Source: Xiphydria camelus
Lineage: Eukaryota > Arthropoda > Insecta > Hymenoptera > Xiphydriidae
Assembly (NCBI GenBank): GCA_963678675.1
Contig: OY783194.1
Location: 21,368,278-21,432,277 of the forward strand
Direction: 5' to 3'
DNA: 64,000 nt
Translations under genes and position numbers: made by a program
Shown here: positions 54,506 to 64,000 of the stretch, in pieces
Numbering within the stretch: position 1 is the first letter of the stretch
How the letters are laid out: each line of letters opens with the position of its first letter
The notes under the pieces: model-generated
Databases searched by the model: none
Told to the model about the DNA's origin: nothing
The model's input: only the letters and a program-made list of their open reading frames with translations

Positions 54506-55795
54506 ATGGAAATATCTCTACCCGCTAAGCCTGAGAGGGCTTTGACGAAACGACAATTTCAGGCAGAGGCTGAACAGCGGCAATACTTCATGTTTTCCGA
54601 CTACTACGCCTTGCTACGGATTTTCGAGTATCTCAACTTTCAGGACCTGCTGCGAGCGGCGAGAGTGTGTAGAATGTGGCGTGATCTCGCCGTGCATCCC
54701 TCGCTGTGGAGGACGGTGCGGATGAAGGGTAAGTGCGAGGTGACCAATTGGGACGAATTTGCGGAGGCGTTGAAGAGGTGCGGCACGCGACACTTGGATC
54801 TGAGTGAGATGGTGGTCGAGGAGGCGGAGTCCGACGCTATCTCGGAGAAATTCGTATCCGTAATATCAATGTTTACGAATCTCGTTAAGCTGGAGCTGTT
54901 CCAGTGCCCTGCAAACGTCATCGAAGAAGTGATCGAGAACTGCCCGCAGTTGGAGGTGTTGAGTGCAATGTCGATAGAGCCCTGCTCTTCTTTGAATTTG
55001 AGCTCCGCCGGAAATCTGAAACGCTGTCAGGAGCTAAAATTGAGGGCGATAAACTGGATGTCCTTGGAGACGGGTCTCTCATCTTTGCAGACGCTGGCTC
55101 AGTTAACTCATTTTAGTCTGACGACTGTGGAAGAACTCTACGGGTTTGAACTTGACATTTTAGAATCGTTAACAACCCTGGAAACGCTTGAACTCGGAAA
55201 GTGTTCCTACCTTCATAAAGAATTCGGCACGCGGGTACTTCCGAAATTGCACAATTTGAAACGTCTTAGACTGGAGAATGGATTATTCTTGTGCTGTACG
55301 TTCGAGATACTCGAGGGCGTGTCGAAGCTGAAAAATTTGAGTCAATTGGAATTAGTCAACTTCGAAGTGAAGAACGGCTTCGACAAATACTTGGCGAAAT
55401 GCAAGAATATCAAAAGGCTACTGATAATACCGATTTATACATCGAATTATGCCATGTCGAACAACATGATTCTCAGTGGCGTCATGGAGTTATCAAATAA
55501 CTTAACGCACTTCGGCTGGGGTTTTGCCGACACGGGCGATTTTATACCGGTGTTAAAACCAATTCCGTACTTGAAGTCGATCGAGAATATAGAAGATGAT
55601 AGTTTAGAGGAAGACGATCAGGTGCTACCGAACCTGACGGATTCGCAAGTATACATTTTGCGATTGTCTCAACTGCGGAAGCTTCTCCTCACCGCGTTGC
55701 CAAAGACGCGGTTCGAAACCTTGGAAATTCCCTTCGACACCAAGTGGCAGCAGATTATTTCAGATTCTACCGCTCTCTCAGTAACCAAGAGATAG
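54506..55795 (+). CDS. F-box/LRR protein, copy 17 (A35/M57 variant)
   Basis: Same protein as copy 13. It shares copy 13's private markers (C at 53500 and C at 54446), showing a common block origin, and adds a private T at 53949. The unit is 3,308 bp with the GYPQ upstream ORF; the stop is followed by ATAAAG. Confidence 0.9.
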   Translation: MEISLPAKPERALTKRQFQAEAEQRQYFMFSDYYALLRIFEYLNFQDLLRAARVCRMWRDLAVHPSLWRTVRMKGKCEVTNWDEFAEALKRCGTRHLDLSEMVVEEAESDAISEKFVSVISMFTNLVKLELFQCPANVIEEVIENCPQLEVLSAMSIEPCSSLNLSSAGNLKRCQELKLRAINWMSLETGLSSLQTLAQLTHFSLTTVEELYGFELDILESLTTLETLELGKCSYLHKEFGTRVLPKLHNLKRLRLENGLFLCCTFEILEGVSKLKNLSQLELVNFEVKNGFDKYLAKCKNIKRLLIIPIYTSNYAMSNNMILSGVMELSNNLTHFGWGFADTGDFIPVLKPIPYLKSIENIEDDSLEEDDQVLPNLTDSQVYILRLSQLRKLLLTALPKTRFETLEIPFDTKWQQIISDSTALSVTKR

Positions 55796-55861
55796 ATAAA
55801 GTAATCGCTAAAGAATTCAAGGAAGCGAACGATGCGAGATGATTAACATTTTCTTTTAATT

Positions 55862-56203
55862 TTATTCTGCCTCGTCATCGTCAAGGAGGTTCTTATCTAG
55901 TATATTCAACAAAAGTATCGTGTTTCCGTATATTATATTTATACACACGTCGATATTGATGGCAGAAATAAGATCGTACGGTATTTGCATTCCCGACAGG
56001 AGCGACGCGATATCGCTAACGATTTGAGTCAATAAGTCTCTGGATATGACAATTCGTAAAACCTAGTCTCTCATTATTACACGTACATTAGCTGTCATCC
56101 GACACTTTACCATGTCCCTAAATATTACGACACTGCCATTTGGCGTAATTGTACGAAAAGGGGAAACAAAGATATCAAATTTCCTTAAAAAAATTGCTCC
56201 CTC
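55862..56203 (-). pseudogene. Antisense frame remnant, unit 17
   Basis: Same broken frame as in unit 1; no difference noticed. Confidence 0.3.
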
Positions 56204-56423
56204 TTACGGTGGACGAAATTTGACACAACGGTTCATACCGCTCGACATTATTGCTATCTAAGTAAAGCACTAATTTAGAATTAATCCCATCATCGGTCAC
56301 ATAATGACAAGGCGAGCGGTCTGTTTCGGCTAATCCAGGCTGCTAATGAGTTCGCTGCAGTCCCGCACCTTCCCGGAAAGGGCTAATTGCTGGACGAGTC
56401 GGAATAGATCGTTTTCCGCATAC

Positions 56424-57137
56424 TTAAGGGGGAACGCCACTGTGACGGCCCGAAAAATGACCGTTCTTCGTGAATTTTTTTGAAAGGATTAATAAATAGT
56501 TAAAGGGATGCGGTTTGTTGCATGCTATTACGTAGACTTTCAACTTCATTTATGTACATTTTTATTTAAAAATATTGTAAATTGACAATGTTATTAACAT
56601 GAATGTTACCCTCGAAAAAATGAACCGCCCTTGTCCCACGTGTTTCGGTATGAAGGATTATTATCTGGAAAAAAAAATTTTTTTAAAAATATCTATAAGA
56701 ATATGGCTATCGTTGTACGTAGGGTTTTTTTTCGCAAAATGCCGAAATATTGAAATTTTTCTTCGTTATTTTCGCAGTTTTTCGTATTCTAGCAGCTTTA
56801 AAAAATAGTAAAAATCAAAATTTCAAAAAACCCCTACGTACAACGCGATAGCTATATACTTATAGATATTAAAATTTTTTTTCTTTTTTCAGATAATCCT
56901 TCATACCGAAATACGTGGGACAATGGGGAGGGCGGTTCATTTTTTCCGAGGGTAACATTCATGTTAATAACATTGTCAGTTTGGAATATTTTTAAATAAA
57001 AATGTTTACAAATGAAGCTGAAAGTTTACTTAATAGCATGCAACAAACCGCATCCCTTTAACTATTTATTAACCCTTTCAAAAAAATTCACGAAAAACGG
57101 TCATTTTTCGGGCCGTCACAGTGGCGTTCCCCCTTAA
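56424..57137. mobile_element. Foldback MITE-like element, unit 18 (GGATTAAT variant)
   Basis: 714-bp form matching unit 14, including its private A/T tract; it has the same spurious 69-codon frame at 56599-56808. Confidence 0.8.
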
Positions 57138-57381
57138 TCTGATAGTTACCGCTATACTTAGAAATAGTAAGTCTTCTTGTAGAGGGGAGAATGGCGAGTT
57201 CAAGAGATGACCGACCGGGGAAAGTTAATACCTGGCTTATCAGGTTTCGAGGATCGCTTCAACATTCCATGCAGCCTGAACCCTCGTTATGACTAAGGCC
57301 GAACAACGGTACCCTTGCCCGCTAGATCCGGGACGCGGAAAATACCCAACGTAATCCCTTGTTCTAATACCAGTCACTCCT

Positions 57382-57532
57382 AGCCAATCAGGGCGCATCG
57401 TGTAAGTTTACGTCATCCTCATCCAGCCAATCCGGGCGTACCGCGTCAGCGCACGCTACCCCCACCCACACACCGCCTTACAACTACTGTTAGATGTAAG
57501 ATATATAAACCGCGACCAAATGCATGTTAGTC
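57382..57532 (+). promoter_or_regulatory. Promoter of F-box copy 18
   Basis: Same motif order; TATATAAA at 57502-57509. Upstream ORF at 57534-57737. Confidence 0.7.
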
Positions 57533-57816
57533 AATGCATAACCGAAGTGTATCGCCGACCGTACACAGTGCAAGCGCTCTAGCTTTTATTCGGACGCTCA
57601 TAATATCTCATACGCTCAGTCTCATATATTATCATCAGGGTAATCGATTCGCTGTACTTCGCGACTTCATCCAAAAGTGTGTTTGTGTGTATAACCAAGT
57701 GAACAGTGCTTCGTCCAGCATAGAGTATCCCCAGTGAAGCACATTCAGAAACAAAATCACCGCCGGGCGATAGTGAGAGCTCTGTAGCACCAGGACGGCG
57801 CAGTCAACCAACGCCG

Positions 57817-59106
57817 ATGGAAATATCTCTACCCGCTAAGCCTGAGAGGGCTTTGACGAAACGACAATTTCAGGCAGAGGCTGAACAGCGGCAATACTTC
57901 ATGTTTTCCGACTACTACGCCTTGCTACGGATTTTCGAGTATCTCAACTTTCAGGACCTGCTGCGAGCGGCGAGAGTGTGTAGAATGTGGCGTGATCTCG
58001 CCGTGCATCCCTCGCTGTGGAGGACGGTGCGGATGAAGGGTAAGTGCGAGGTGACCGATTGGGACGGATTTGCGAAGGCGTTGAAGAGGTGCGGCACGCG
58101 ACACTTGGATCTGAGTGAGATGGTGGTCGAGGAGGCGGAGTCCGACGCTATCTCGGAGAAATTCGTATCCGTAATATCAAGGTTTACGAATCTCGTTAAG
58201 CTGGAGCTGTTCCAGTGCCCTGCAAACGTCATCGAAGAAGTGATCGAGAACTGCCCGCAGTTGGAGGTGTTGAGTGCAATGTCGATAGAGCCCTGCTCTT
58301 CTTTGAATTTGAGCTCCGCCGGAAATCTGAAACGCTGTCAGGAGCTAAAATTGAGGGCGATAAACTGGATGTCCTTGGAGACGGGTCTCTCATCTTTGCA
58401 GACGCTGGCTCAGTTAACTCATTTTAGTCTGACGACTGTGGAAGAACTCTACGGGTTTGAACTTGACATTTTAGAATCGTTAACAACCCTGGAAACGCTT
58501 GAACTCGGAAAGTGTTCCTACCTTCATAAAGAATTCGGCACGCGGGTACTTCCGAAATTGCACAATTTGAAACGTCTTAGACTGGAGAATGGATTATTCT
58601 TGTGCTGTACGTTCGAGATACTCGAGGGCGTGTCGAAGCTGAAAAATTTGAGTCAATTGGAATTAGTCAACTTCGAAGTGAAGAACGGCTTCGACAAATA
58701 CTTGGCGAAATGCAAGAATATCAAAAGGCTACTGATAATACCGATTTATACATCGAATTATGCCATGTCGAACAACATGATTCTCAGTGGCGTCATGGAG
58801 TTATCAAATAACTTAACGCACTTCGGCTGGGGTTTTGCCGACACGGGCGATTTTATACCGGTGTTAAAACCAATTCCGTACTTGAAGTCGATCGAGAATA
58901 TAGAAGATGATAGTTTAGAGGAAGACGATCAGGTGCTACCGAACCTGACGGATTCGCAAGTATACATTTTGCGATTGTCTCAACTGCGGAAGCTTCTCCT
59001 CACCGCGTTGCCAAAGGCGCGGTTCGAAACCTTGGAAATTCCCTTCGACACCAAGTGGCAGCAGATTATTTCAGATTCTACCGCTCTCTCAGTAACCAAG
59101 AGATAG
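57817..59106 (+). CDS. F-box/LRR protein, copy 18 (D81/G84/K87, R122, A401)
   Basis: Same protein as copy 14, including the rare A401, and the same MITE-like variant. It lies exactly 13,237 bp downstream of copy 14, the same spacing as copy 13 to copy 17. The stop is followed by ATAGAG. Confidence 0.9.
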   Translation: MEISLPAKPERALTKRQFQAEAEQRQYFMFSDYYALLRIFEYLNFQDLLRAARVCRMWRDLAVHPSLWRTVRMKGKCEVTDWDGFAKALKRCGTRHLDLSEMVVEEAESDAISEKFVSVISRFTNLVKLELFQCPANVIEEVIENCPQLEVLSAMSIEPCSSLNLSSAGNLKRCQELKLRAINWMSLETGLSSLQTLAQLTHFSLTTVEELYGFELDILESLTTLETLELGKCSYLHKEFGTRVLPKLHNLKRLRLENGLFLCCTFEILEGVSKLKNLSQLELVNFEVKNGFDKYLAKCKNIKRLLIIPIYTSNYAMSNNMILSGVMELSNNLTHFGWGFADTGDFIPVLKPIPYLKSIENIEDDSLEEDDQVLPNLTDSQVYILRLSQLRKLLLTALPKARFETLEIPFDTKWQQIISDSTALSVTKR

Positions 59107-59172
59107 ATAGAGTAATCGCTAAAGAATTCAAGGAAGCGAACGATGCGAGATGATTAACATTTTCTTTTAATT

Positions 59173-59514
59173 TTATTCTGCCTCGTCATCGTCAAGGAGG
59201 TTCTTATCTAGTATATTCAACAAAAGTATCGTGTTTCCGTATATTATATTTATACACACGTCGATATTGATGGCAGAAATAAGATCGTACGGTATTTGCA
59301 TTCCCGACAGGAGCGACGCGATATCGCTAACGATTTGAGTCAATAAGTCTCTGGATATGACAATTCGTAAAACCTAGTCTCTCATTATTACACGTACATT
59401 AGCTGTCATCCGACACTTTACCATGTCCCTAAATATTACGACACTGCCATTTGGCGTAATTGTACGAAAAGGGGAAACAAAGATATCAAATTTCCTTAAA
59501 AAAATTGCTCCCTC
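59173..59514 (-). pseudogene. Antisense frame remnant, unit 18
   Basis: Same broken frame as in unit 1; no difference noticed. Confidence 0.3.
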
Positions 59515-59734
59515 TTACGGTGGACGAAATTTGACACAACGGTTCATACCGCTCGACATTATTGCTATCTAAGTAAAGCACTAATTTAGAATTAATCCCA
59601 TCATCGGTCACATAATGACAAGGCGAGCGGTCTGTTTCGGCTAATCCAGGCTGCTAATGAGTTCGCTGCAGTCCCGCACCTTCCCGGAAAGGGCTAATTG
59701 CTGGACGAGTCGGAATAGATCGTTTTCCGCATAC

Positions 59735-60445
59735 TTAAGGGGGAACGCCACTGTGACGGCCCGAAAAATGACCGTTCTTCGTGAATTTTTTTGAAAGGGT
59801 TAATAAATAGTTAAAGGGATGCGGTTTGTTGCATGCTATTACGTAGACTTTCAACTTCATTTATGTACATTTTTATTTAAAAATATTGTAAATTGACAAT
59901 GTTATTAACATGAATGTTACCCTCGAAAAAATGAACCGCCCTTGTCCCACGTGTTTCGGTATGAAGGATTATCTGGAAAAAAAAATTTTTTTTTAAATAT
60001 CTATAAGAATGTGGCTATCGTTGTACGTAGGGTTTTTTTTCGCAAAATGCCGAAATATTGAAATTTTTCTTCGTTATTTTCGCAGTTTTTCGTATTCTAG
60101 CAGCTTGAAAAAATAGTAAAAATCAAAATTTCAAAAAACCCCTACGTACAACGCGATAGCTATATACTTATAGATATTAAAATTTTTTTTCTTTTTTCAG
60201 ATAATCCTTCATACCGAAATACGTGGGACAATGGGGAGGGCGGTTCATTTTTTCCGAGGGTAACATTCATGTTAATAACATTGTCAGTTTGGAATATTTT
60301 TAAATAAAAATGTTTACAAATGAAGCTGAAAGTTTACTTAATAGCATGCAACAAACCGCATCCCTTTAACTATTTATTAACCCTTTCAAAAAAATTCACG
60401 AAAAACGGTCATTTTTTGGGCCGTCACAGTGGCGTTCCCCCTTAA
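59735..60445. mobile_element. Foldback MITE-like element, unit 19 (short form)
   Basis: 711-bp form with TTTTTTGGGCC and without the C marker of units 13 and 17. Confidence 0.8.
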
Positions 60446-60689
60446 TCTGATAGTTACCGCTATACTTAGAAATAGTAAGTCTTCTTGTAGAGGGGAGAAT
60501 GGCGAGTTCAAGAGATGACCGACCGGGGAAAGTTAATACCTGGCTTATCAGGTTTCGAGGATCGCTTCAACATTCCATGCAGCCTGAACCCTCGTTATGA
60601 CTAAGGCCGAACAACGGTACCCTTGCCCGCTAGATCCGGGAAGCGGAAAATACCCAACGTAATCCCTTGTTCTAATACCAGTCACTCCT

Positions 60690-60840
60690 AGCCAATCAGG
60701 GCGCATCGTGTAAGTTTACGTCATCCTCATCCAGCCAATCCGGGCGTACCGCGTCAGCGCACGCTACCCCCACCCACACACCGCCTTACAACTACTGTTA
60801 GATGTAAGATATATAAACCGCGACCAAATGCATGTTAGTC
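60690..60840 (+). promoter_or_regulatory. Promoter of F-box copy 19
   Basis: Same motif order; TATATAAA at 60810-60817. Upstream ORF at 60842-61045, ending GYPQ. Confidence 0.7.
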
Positions 60841-61124
60841 AATGCATAACCGAAGTGTATCGCCGACCGTACACAGTGCAAGCGCTCTAGCTTTTATTCG
60901 GACGCTCATAATATCTCATACGCTCAGTCTCATATATTATCATCAGGGTAATCGATTCGCTGTACTTCGCGACTTCATCCAAAAGTGTGTTTGTGTGTAT
61001 AACCAAGTGAACAGTGCTTCGTCCAGCATAGGGTATCCCCAGTGAAGCACATTCAGAAACAAAATCACCGCCGGGCGATAGTGAGAGCTCTGTAGCACCA
61101 GGACGGCGCAGTCAACCAACGCCG

Positions 61125-62414
61125 ATGGAAATATCTCTACCCGCTAAGCCTGAGAGGGCTTTGACGAAACGACAATTTCAGGCAGAGGCTGAACAGCGGC
61201 AATACTTCATGTTTTCCGACTACTACGCCTTGCTACGGATTTTCGAGTATCTCAACTTTCAGGACCTGCTGCGAGCGGCGAGAGTGTGTAGAATGTGGCG
61301 TGATCTCGCCGTGCATCCCTCGCTGTGGAGGACGGTGCGGATGAAGGGTAAGTGCGAGGTGACCAATTGGGACGAATTTGCGGAGGCGTTGAAGAGGTGC
61401 GGCACGCGACACTTGGATCTGAGTGAGATGGTGGTCGAGGAGGCGGAGTCCGACGCTATCTCGGAGAAATTCGTATCCGTAATATCAATGTTTACGAATC
61501 TCGTTAAGCTGGAGCTGTTCCAGTGCCCTGCAAACGTCATCGAAGAAGTGATCGAGAACTGCCCGCAGTTGGAGGTGTTGAGTGCAATGTCGATAGAGCC
61601 CTGCTCTTCTTTGAATTTGAGCTCCGCCGGAAATCTGAAACGCTGTCAGGAGCTAAAATTGAGGGCGATAAACTGGATGTCCTTGGAGACGGGTCTCTCA
61701 TCTTTGCAGACGCTGGCTCAGTTAACTCATTTTAGTCTGACGACTGTGGAAGAACTCTACGGGTTTGAACTTGACATTTTAGAATCGTTAACAACCCTGG
61801 AAACGCTTGAACTCGGAAAGTGTTCCTACCTTCATAAAGAATTCGGCACGCGGGTACTTCCGAAATTGCACAATTTGAAACGTCTTAGACTGGAGAATGG
61901 ATTATTCTTGTGCTGTACGTTCGAGATACTCGAGGGCGTGTCGAAGCTGAAAAATTTGAGTCAATTGGAATTAGTCAACTTCGAAGTGAAGAACGGCTTC
62001 GACAAATACTTGGCGAAATGCAAGAATATCAAAAGGCTACTGATAATACCGATTTATACATCGAATTATGCCATGTCGAACAACATGATTCTCAGTGGCG
62101 TCATGGAGTTATCAAATAACTTAACGCACTTCGGCTGGGGTTTTGCCGACACGGGCGATTTTATACCGGTGTTAAAACCAATTCCGTACTTGAAGTCGAT
62201 CGAGAATATAGAAGATGATAGTTTAGAGGAAGACGATCAGGTGCTACCGAACCTGACGGATTCGCAAGTATACATTTTGCGATTGTCTCAACTGCGGAAG
62301 CTTCTCCTCACCGCGTTGCCAAAGACGCGGTTCGAAACCTTGGAAATTCCCTTCGACACCAAGTGGCAGCAGATTATTTCAGATTCTACCGCTCTCTCAG
62401 TAACCAAGAGATAG
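61125..62414 (+). CDS. F-box/LRR protein, copy 19 (A35/M57 variant)
   Basis: Same protein as copies 7, 12, 13 and 17 (A35, M57). The 3,308-bp unit has the GYPQ upstream ORF and GGGAAGCGG spacer but lacks the two private C markers of copies 13 and 17. The stop is followed by ATAAAG. The next, partial unit is also of the short type. Confidence 0.9.
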   Translation: MEISLPAKPERALTKRQFQAEAEQRQYFMFSDYYALLRIFEYLNFQDLLRAARVCRMWRDLAVHPSLWRTVRMKGKCEVTNWDEFAEALKRCGTRHLDLSEMVVEEAESDAISEKFVSVISMFTNLVKLELFQCPANVIEEVIENCPQLEVLSAMSIEPCSSLNLSSAGNLKRCQELKLRAINWMSLETGLSSLQTLAQLTHFSLTTVEELYGFELDILESLTTLETLELGKCSYLHKEFGTRVLPKLHNLKRLRLENGLFLCCTFEILEGVSKLKNLSQLELVNFEVKNGFDKYLAKCKNIKRLLIIPIYTSNYAMSNNMILSGVMELSNNLTHFGWGFADTGDFIPVLKPIPYLKSIENIEDDSLEEDDQVLPNLTDSQVYILRLSQLRKLLLTALPKTRFETLEIPFDTKWQQIISDSTALSVTKR

Positions 62415-62480
62415 ATAAAGTAATCGCTAAAGAATTCAAGGAAGCGAACGATGCGAGATGATTAACATTTTCTTTTAATT

Positions 62481-62822
62481 TTATTCTGCCTCGTCATCGT
62501 CAAGGAGGTTCTTATCTAGTATATTCAACAAAAGTATCGTGTTTCCGTATATTATATTTATACACACGTCGATATTGATGGCAGAAATAAGATCGTACGG
62601 TATTTGCATTCCCGACAGGAGCGACGCGATATCGCTAACGATTTGAGTCAATAAGTCTCTGGATATGACAATTCGTAAAACCTAGTCTCTCATTATTACA
62701 CGTACATTAGCTGTCATCCGACACTTTACCATGTCCCTAAATATTACGACACTGCCATTTGGCGTAATTGTACGAAAAGGGGAAACAAAGATATCAAATT
62801 TCCTTAAAAAAATTGCTCCCTC
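62481..62822 (-). pseudogene. Antisense frame remnant, unit 19
   Basis: Same broken frame as in unit 1; no difference noticed. Confidence 0.3.
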
Positions 62823-62886
62823 TTACGGTGGACGAAATTTGACACAACGGTTCATACCGCTCGACATTATTGCTATCTAAGTAAAG

Positions 62887-64000
62887 CACTAATTTAGAAT
62901 TAATCCCATCATCGGTCACATAATGACAAGGCGAGCGGTCTGTTTCGGCTAATCCAGGCTGCTAATGAGTTCGCTGCAGTCCCGCACCTTCCCGGAAAGG
63001 GCTAATTGCTGGACGAGTCGGAATAGATCGTTTTCCGCATACTTAAGGGGGAACGCCACTGTGACGGCCCGAAAAATGACCGTTCTTCGTGAATTTTTTT
63101 GAAAGGGTTAATAAATAGTTAAAGGGATGCGGTTTGTTGCATGCTATTACGTAGACTTTCAACTTCATTTATGTACATTTTTATTTAAAAATATTGTAAA
63201 TTGACAATGTTATTAACATGAATGTTACCCTCGAAAAAATGAACCGCCCTTGTCCCACGTGTTTCGGTATGAAGGATTATCTGGAAAAAAAAATTTTTTT
63301 TTAAATATCTATAAGAATGTGGCTATCGTTGTACGTAGGGTTTTTTTTCGCAAAATGCCGAAATATTGAAATTTTTCTTCGTTATTTTCGCAGTTTTTCG
63401 TATTCTAGCAGCTTGAAAAAATAGTAAAAATCAAAATTTCAAAAAACCCCTACGTACAACGCGATAGCTATATACTTATAGATATTAAAATTTTTTTTCT
63501 TTTTTCAGATAATCCTTCATACCGAAATACGTGGGACAATGGGGAGGGCGGTTCATTTTTTCCGAGGGTAACATTCATGTTAATAACATTGTCAGTTTGG
63601 AATATTTTTAAATAAAAATGTTTACAAATGAAGCTGAAAGTTTACTTAATAGCATGCAACAAACCGCATCCCTTTAACTATTTATTAACCCTTTCAAAAA
63701 AATTCACGAAAAACGGTCATTTTTTGGGCCGTCACAGTGGCGTTCCCCCTTAATCTGATAGTTACCGCTATACTTAGAAATAGTAAGTCTTCTTGTAGAG
63801 GGGAGAATGGCGAGTTCAAGAGATGACCGACCGGGGAAAGTTAATACCTGGCTTATCAGGTTTCGAGGATCGCTTCAACATTCCATGCAGCCTGAACCCT
63901 CGTTATGACTAAGGCCGAACAACGGTACCCTTGCCCGCTAGATCCGGGAAGCGGAAAATACCCAACGTAATCCCTTGTTCTAATACCAGTCACTCCTAGC
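62887..64000 (+). repeat. Partial unit 20, cut by window end
   Basis: Holds the unit start, a complete short-form MITE-like element and the spacer with GGGAAGCGG. The window ends just inside the first CCAAT box, so promoter and gene lie outside. It is a short-type unit directly after short-type unit 19, breaking the alternation. Confidence 0.95.
63043..63753. mobile_element. Foldback MITE-like element, unit 20 (short form)
   Basis: 711-bp form matching unit 19. It is complete although its unit is cut by the window end. Confidence 0.8.

Larger units (their letters stand above)
1..64000 (+). repeat. Tandem array of ~3.31-kb F-box gene units (19 complete + 1 partial)
   Basis: The whole window is one head-to-tail array. 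Every unit begins with the same CACTAATTTAGAATTAATCC sequence and carries one MITE-like element, one promoter and one F-box/LRR gene in the same orientation. Unit lengths U1-U19 are 3312, 3312, 3308, 3312, 3312, 3308, 3311, 3308, 3310, 3310, 3308, 3311, 3308, 3311, 3308, 3310, 3308, 3311 and 3308 bp. All length differences lie in the left half of the MITE-like element: a GATTATCT/GATTATTATCT difference plus homopolymer tracts. No single-copy flank is visible, so total copy number is unknown. Copy-specific substitutions argue against a simple assembly duplication, but the true copy number needs long reads. Confidence 0.98.

Noticed and set aside
1..64000. Satellite DNA without coding function
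   Set aside because: Unit size and order resemble a satellite, but every complete unit has an intact 429-codon F-box/LRR gene with a canonical promoter.
1..64000. Simple assembly duplication of one unit
   Set aside because: Copy-specific and block-shared substitutions with consistent linkage make literal duplication by the assembler unlikely, though the exact copy number and order remain unproven.

Overview
The window is a single tandem array. A unit of 3,308-3,312 bp is repeated head-to-tail 19 times, followed by a partial 20th copy (62887-64000), and the array runs off both ends of the window. Unit starts are 1, 3313, 6625, 9933, 13245, 16557, 19865, 23176, 26484, 29794, 33104, 36412, 39723, 43031, 46342, 49650, 52960, 56268, 59579 and 62887 (U1-U20). 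The copies are almost identical; only a few dozen positions vary. No rRNA, tRNA, CRISPR, bacterial operon or phage signal was seen. A TATA/CCAAT promoter, a long 5' leader, an F-box/leucine-rich-repeat (LRR) protein and a TTAA-flanked foldback element all point to a eukaryotic nuclear genome. An arthropod, probably an insect, is the best guess, but this is inference.

Layout of each unit, using U1 coordinates: (1) about 156 bp with nothing recognisable; (2) a ~707-bp foldback MITE-like element between TTAA sites (157-871), nearly a complete inverted repeat with arms of ~308 bp and a ~90-bp centre; (3) ~245 bp of spacer (872-1115); (4) a promoter with two CCAAT boxes in a direct repeat, a CRE/ATF-like TTACGTCA, a TATATAAA box and an initiator-like site (1116-1266); (5) a 5' leader of roughly 285 nt holding a 67-codon upstream ORF (1268-1471); (6) an uninterrupted 429-codon F-box/LRR gene (1551-2840); (7) a ~470-bp tail whose minus strand carries a 46-codon and a 66-codon open stretch in one frame, separated by a single TAG.

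All 19 complete F-box genes are open from ATG to stop. They encode at least ten protein variants that differ at nine residues: A/S35, K/M57, N/D81, E/G84, E/K87, T/M94, E/D114, M/R122 and T/A401. Unit lengths and linked markers show higher-order structure. Short (3,308-bp) and long (3,310-3,312-bp) units alternate strictly from U11 to U19. Multi-unit blocks recur (U13-U14 matches U17-U18, U6-U7 matches U11-U12, U1-U3 resembles U4-U6), and some units are mosaics (U14, U16, U18). This is what repeated unequal crossing-over and gene conversion produce.

The likely product is a substrate receptor of an SCF (Skp1-Cullin-F-box) ubiquitin ligase at very high gene dosage. The most interesting reading is an amplified, homogenised gene array with a hairpin-forming transposon relic in every unit, comparable in architecture to Stellate/Su(Ste)-type selfish or small-RNA-controlled arrays. 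That comparison is a hypothesis and is not shown by the sequence.
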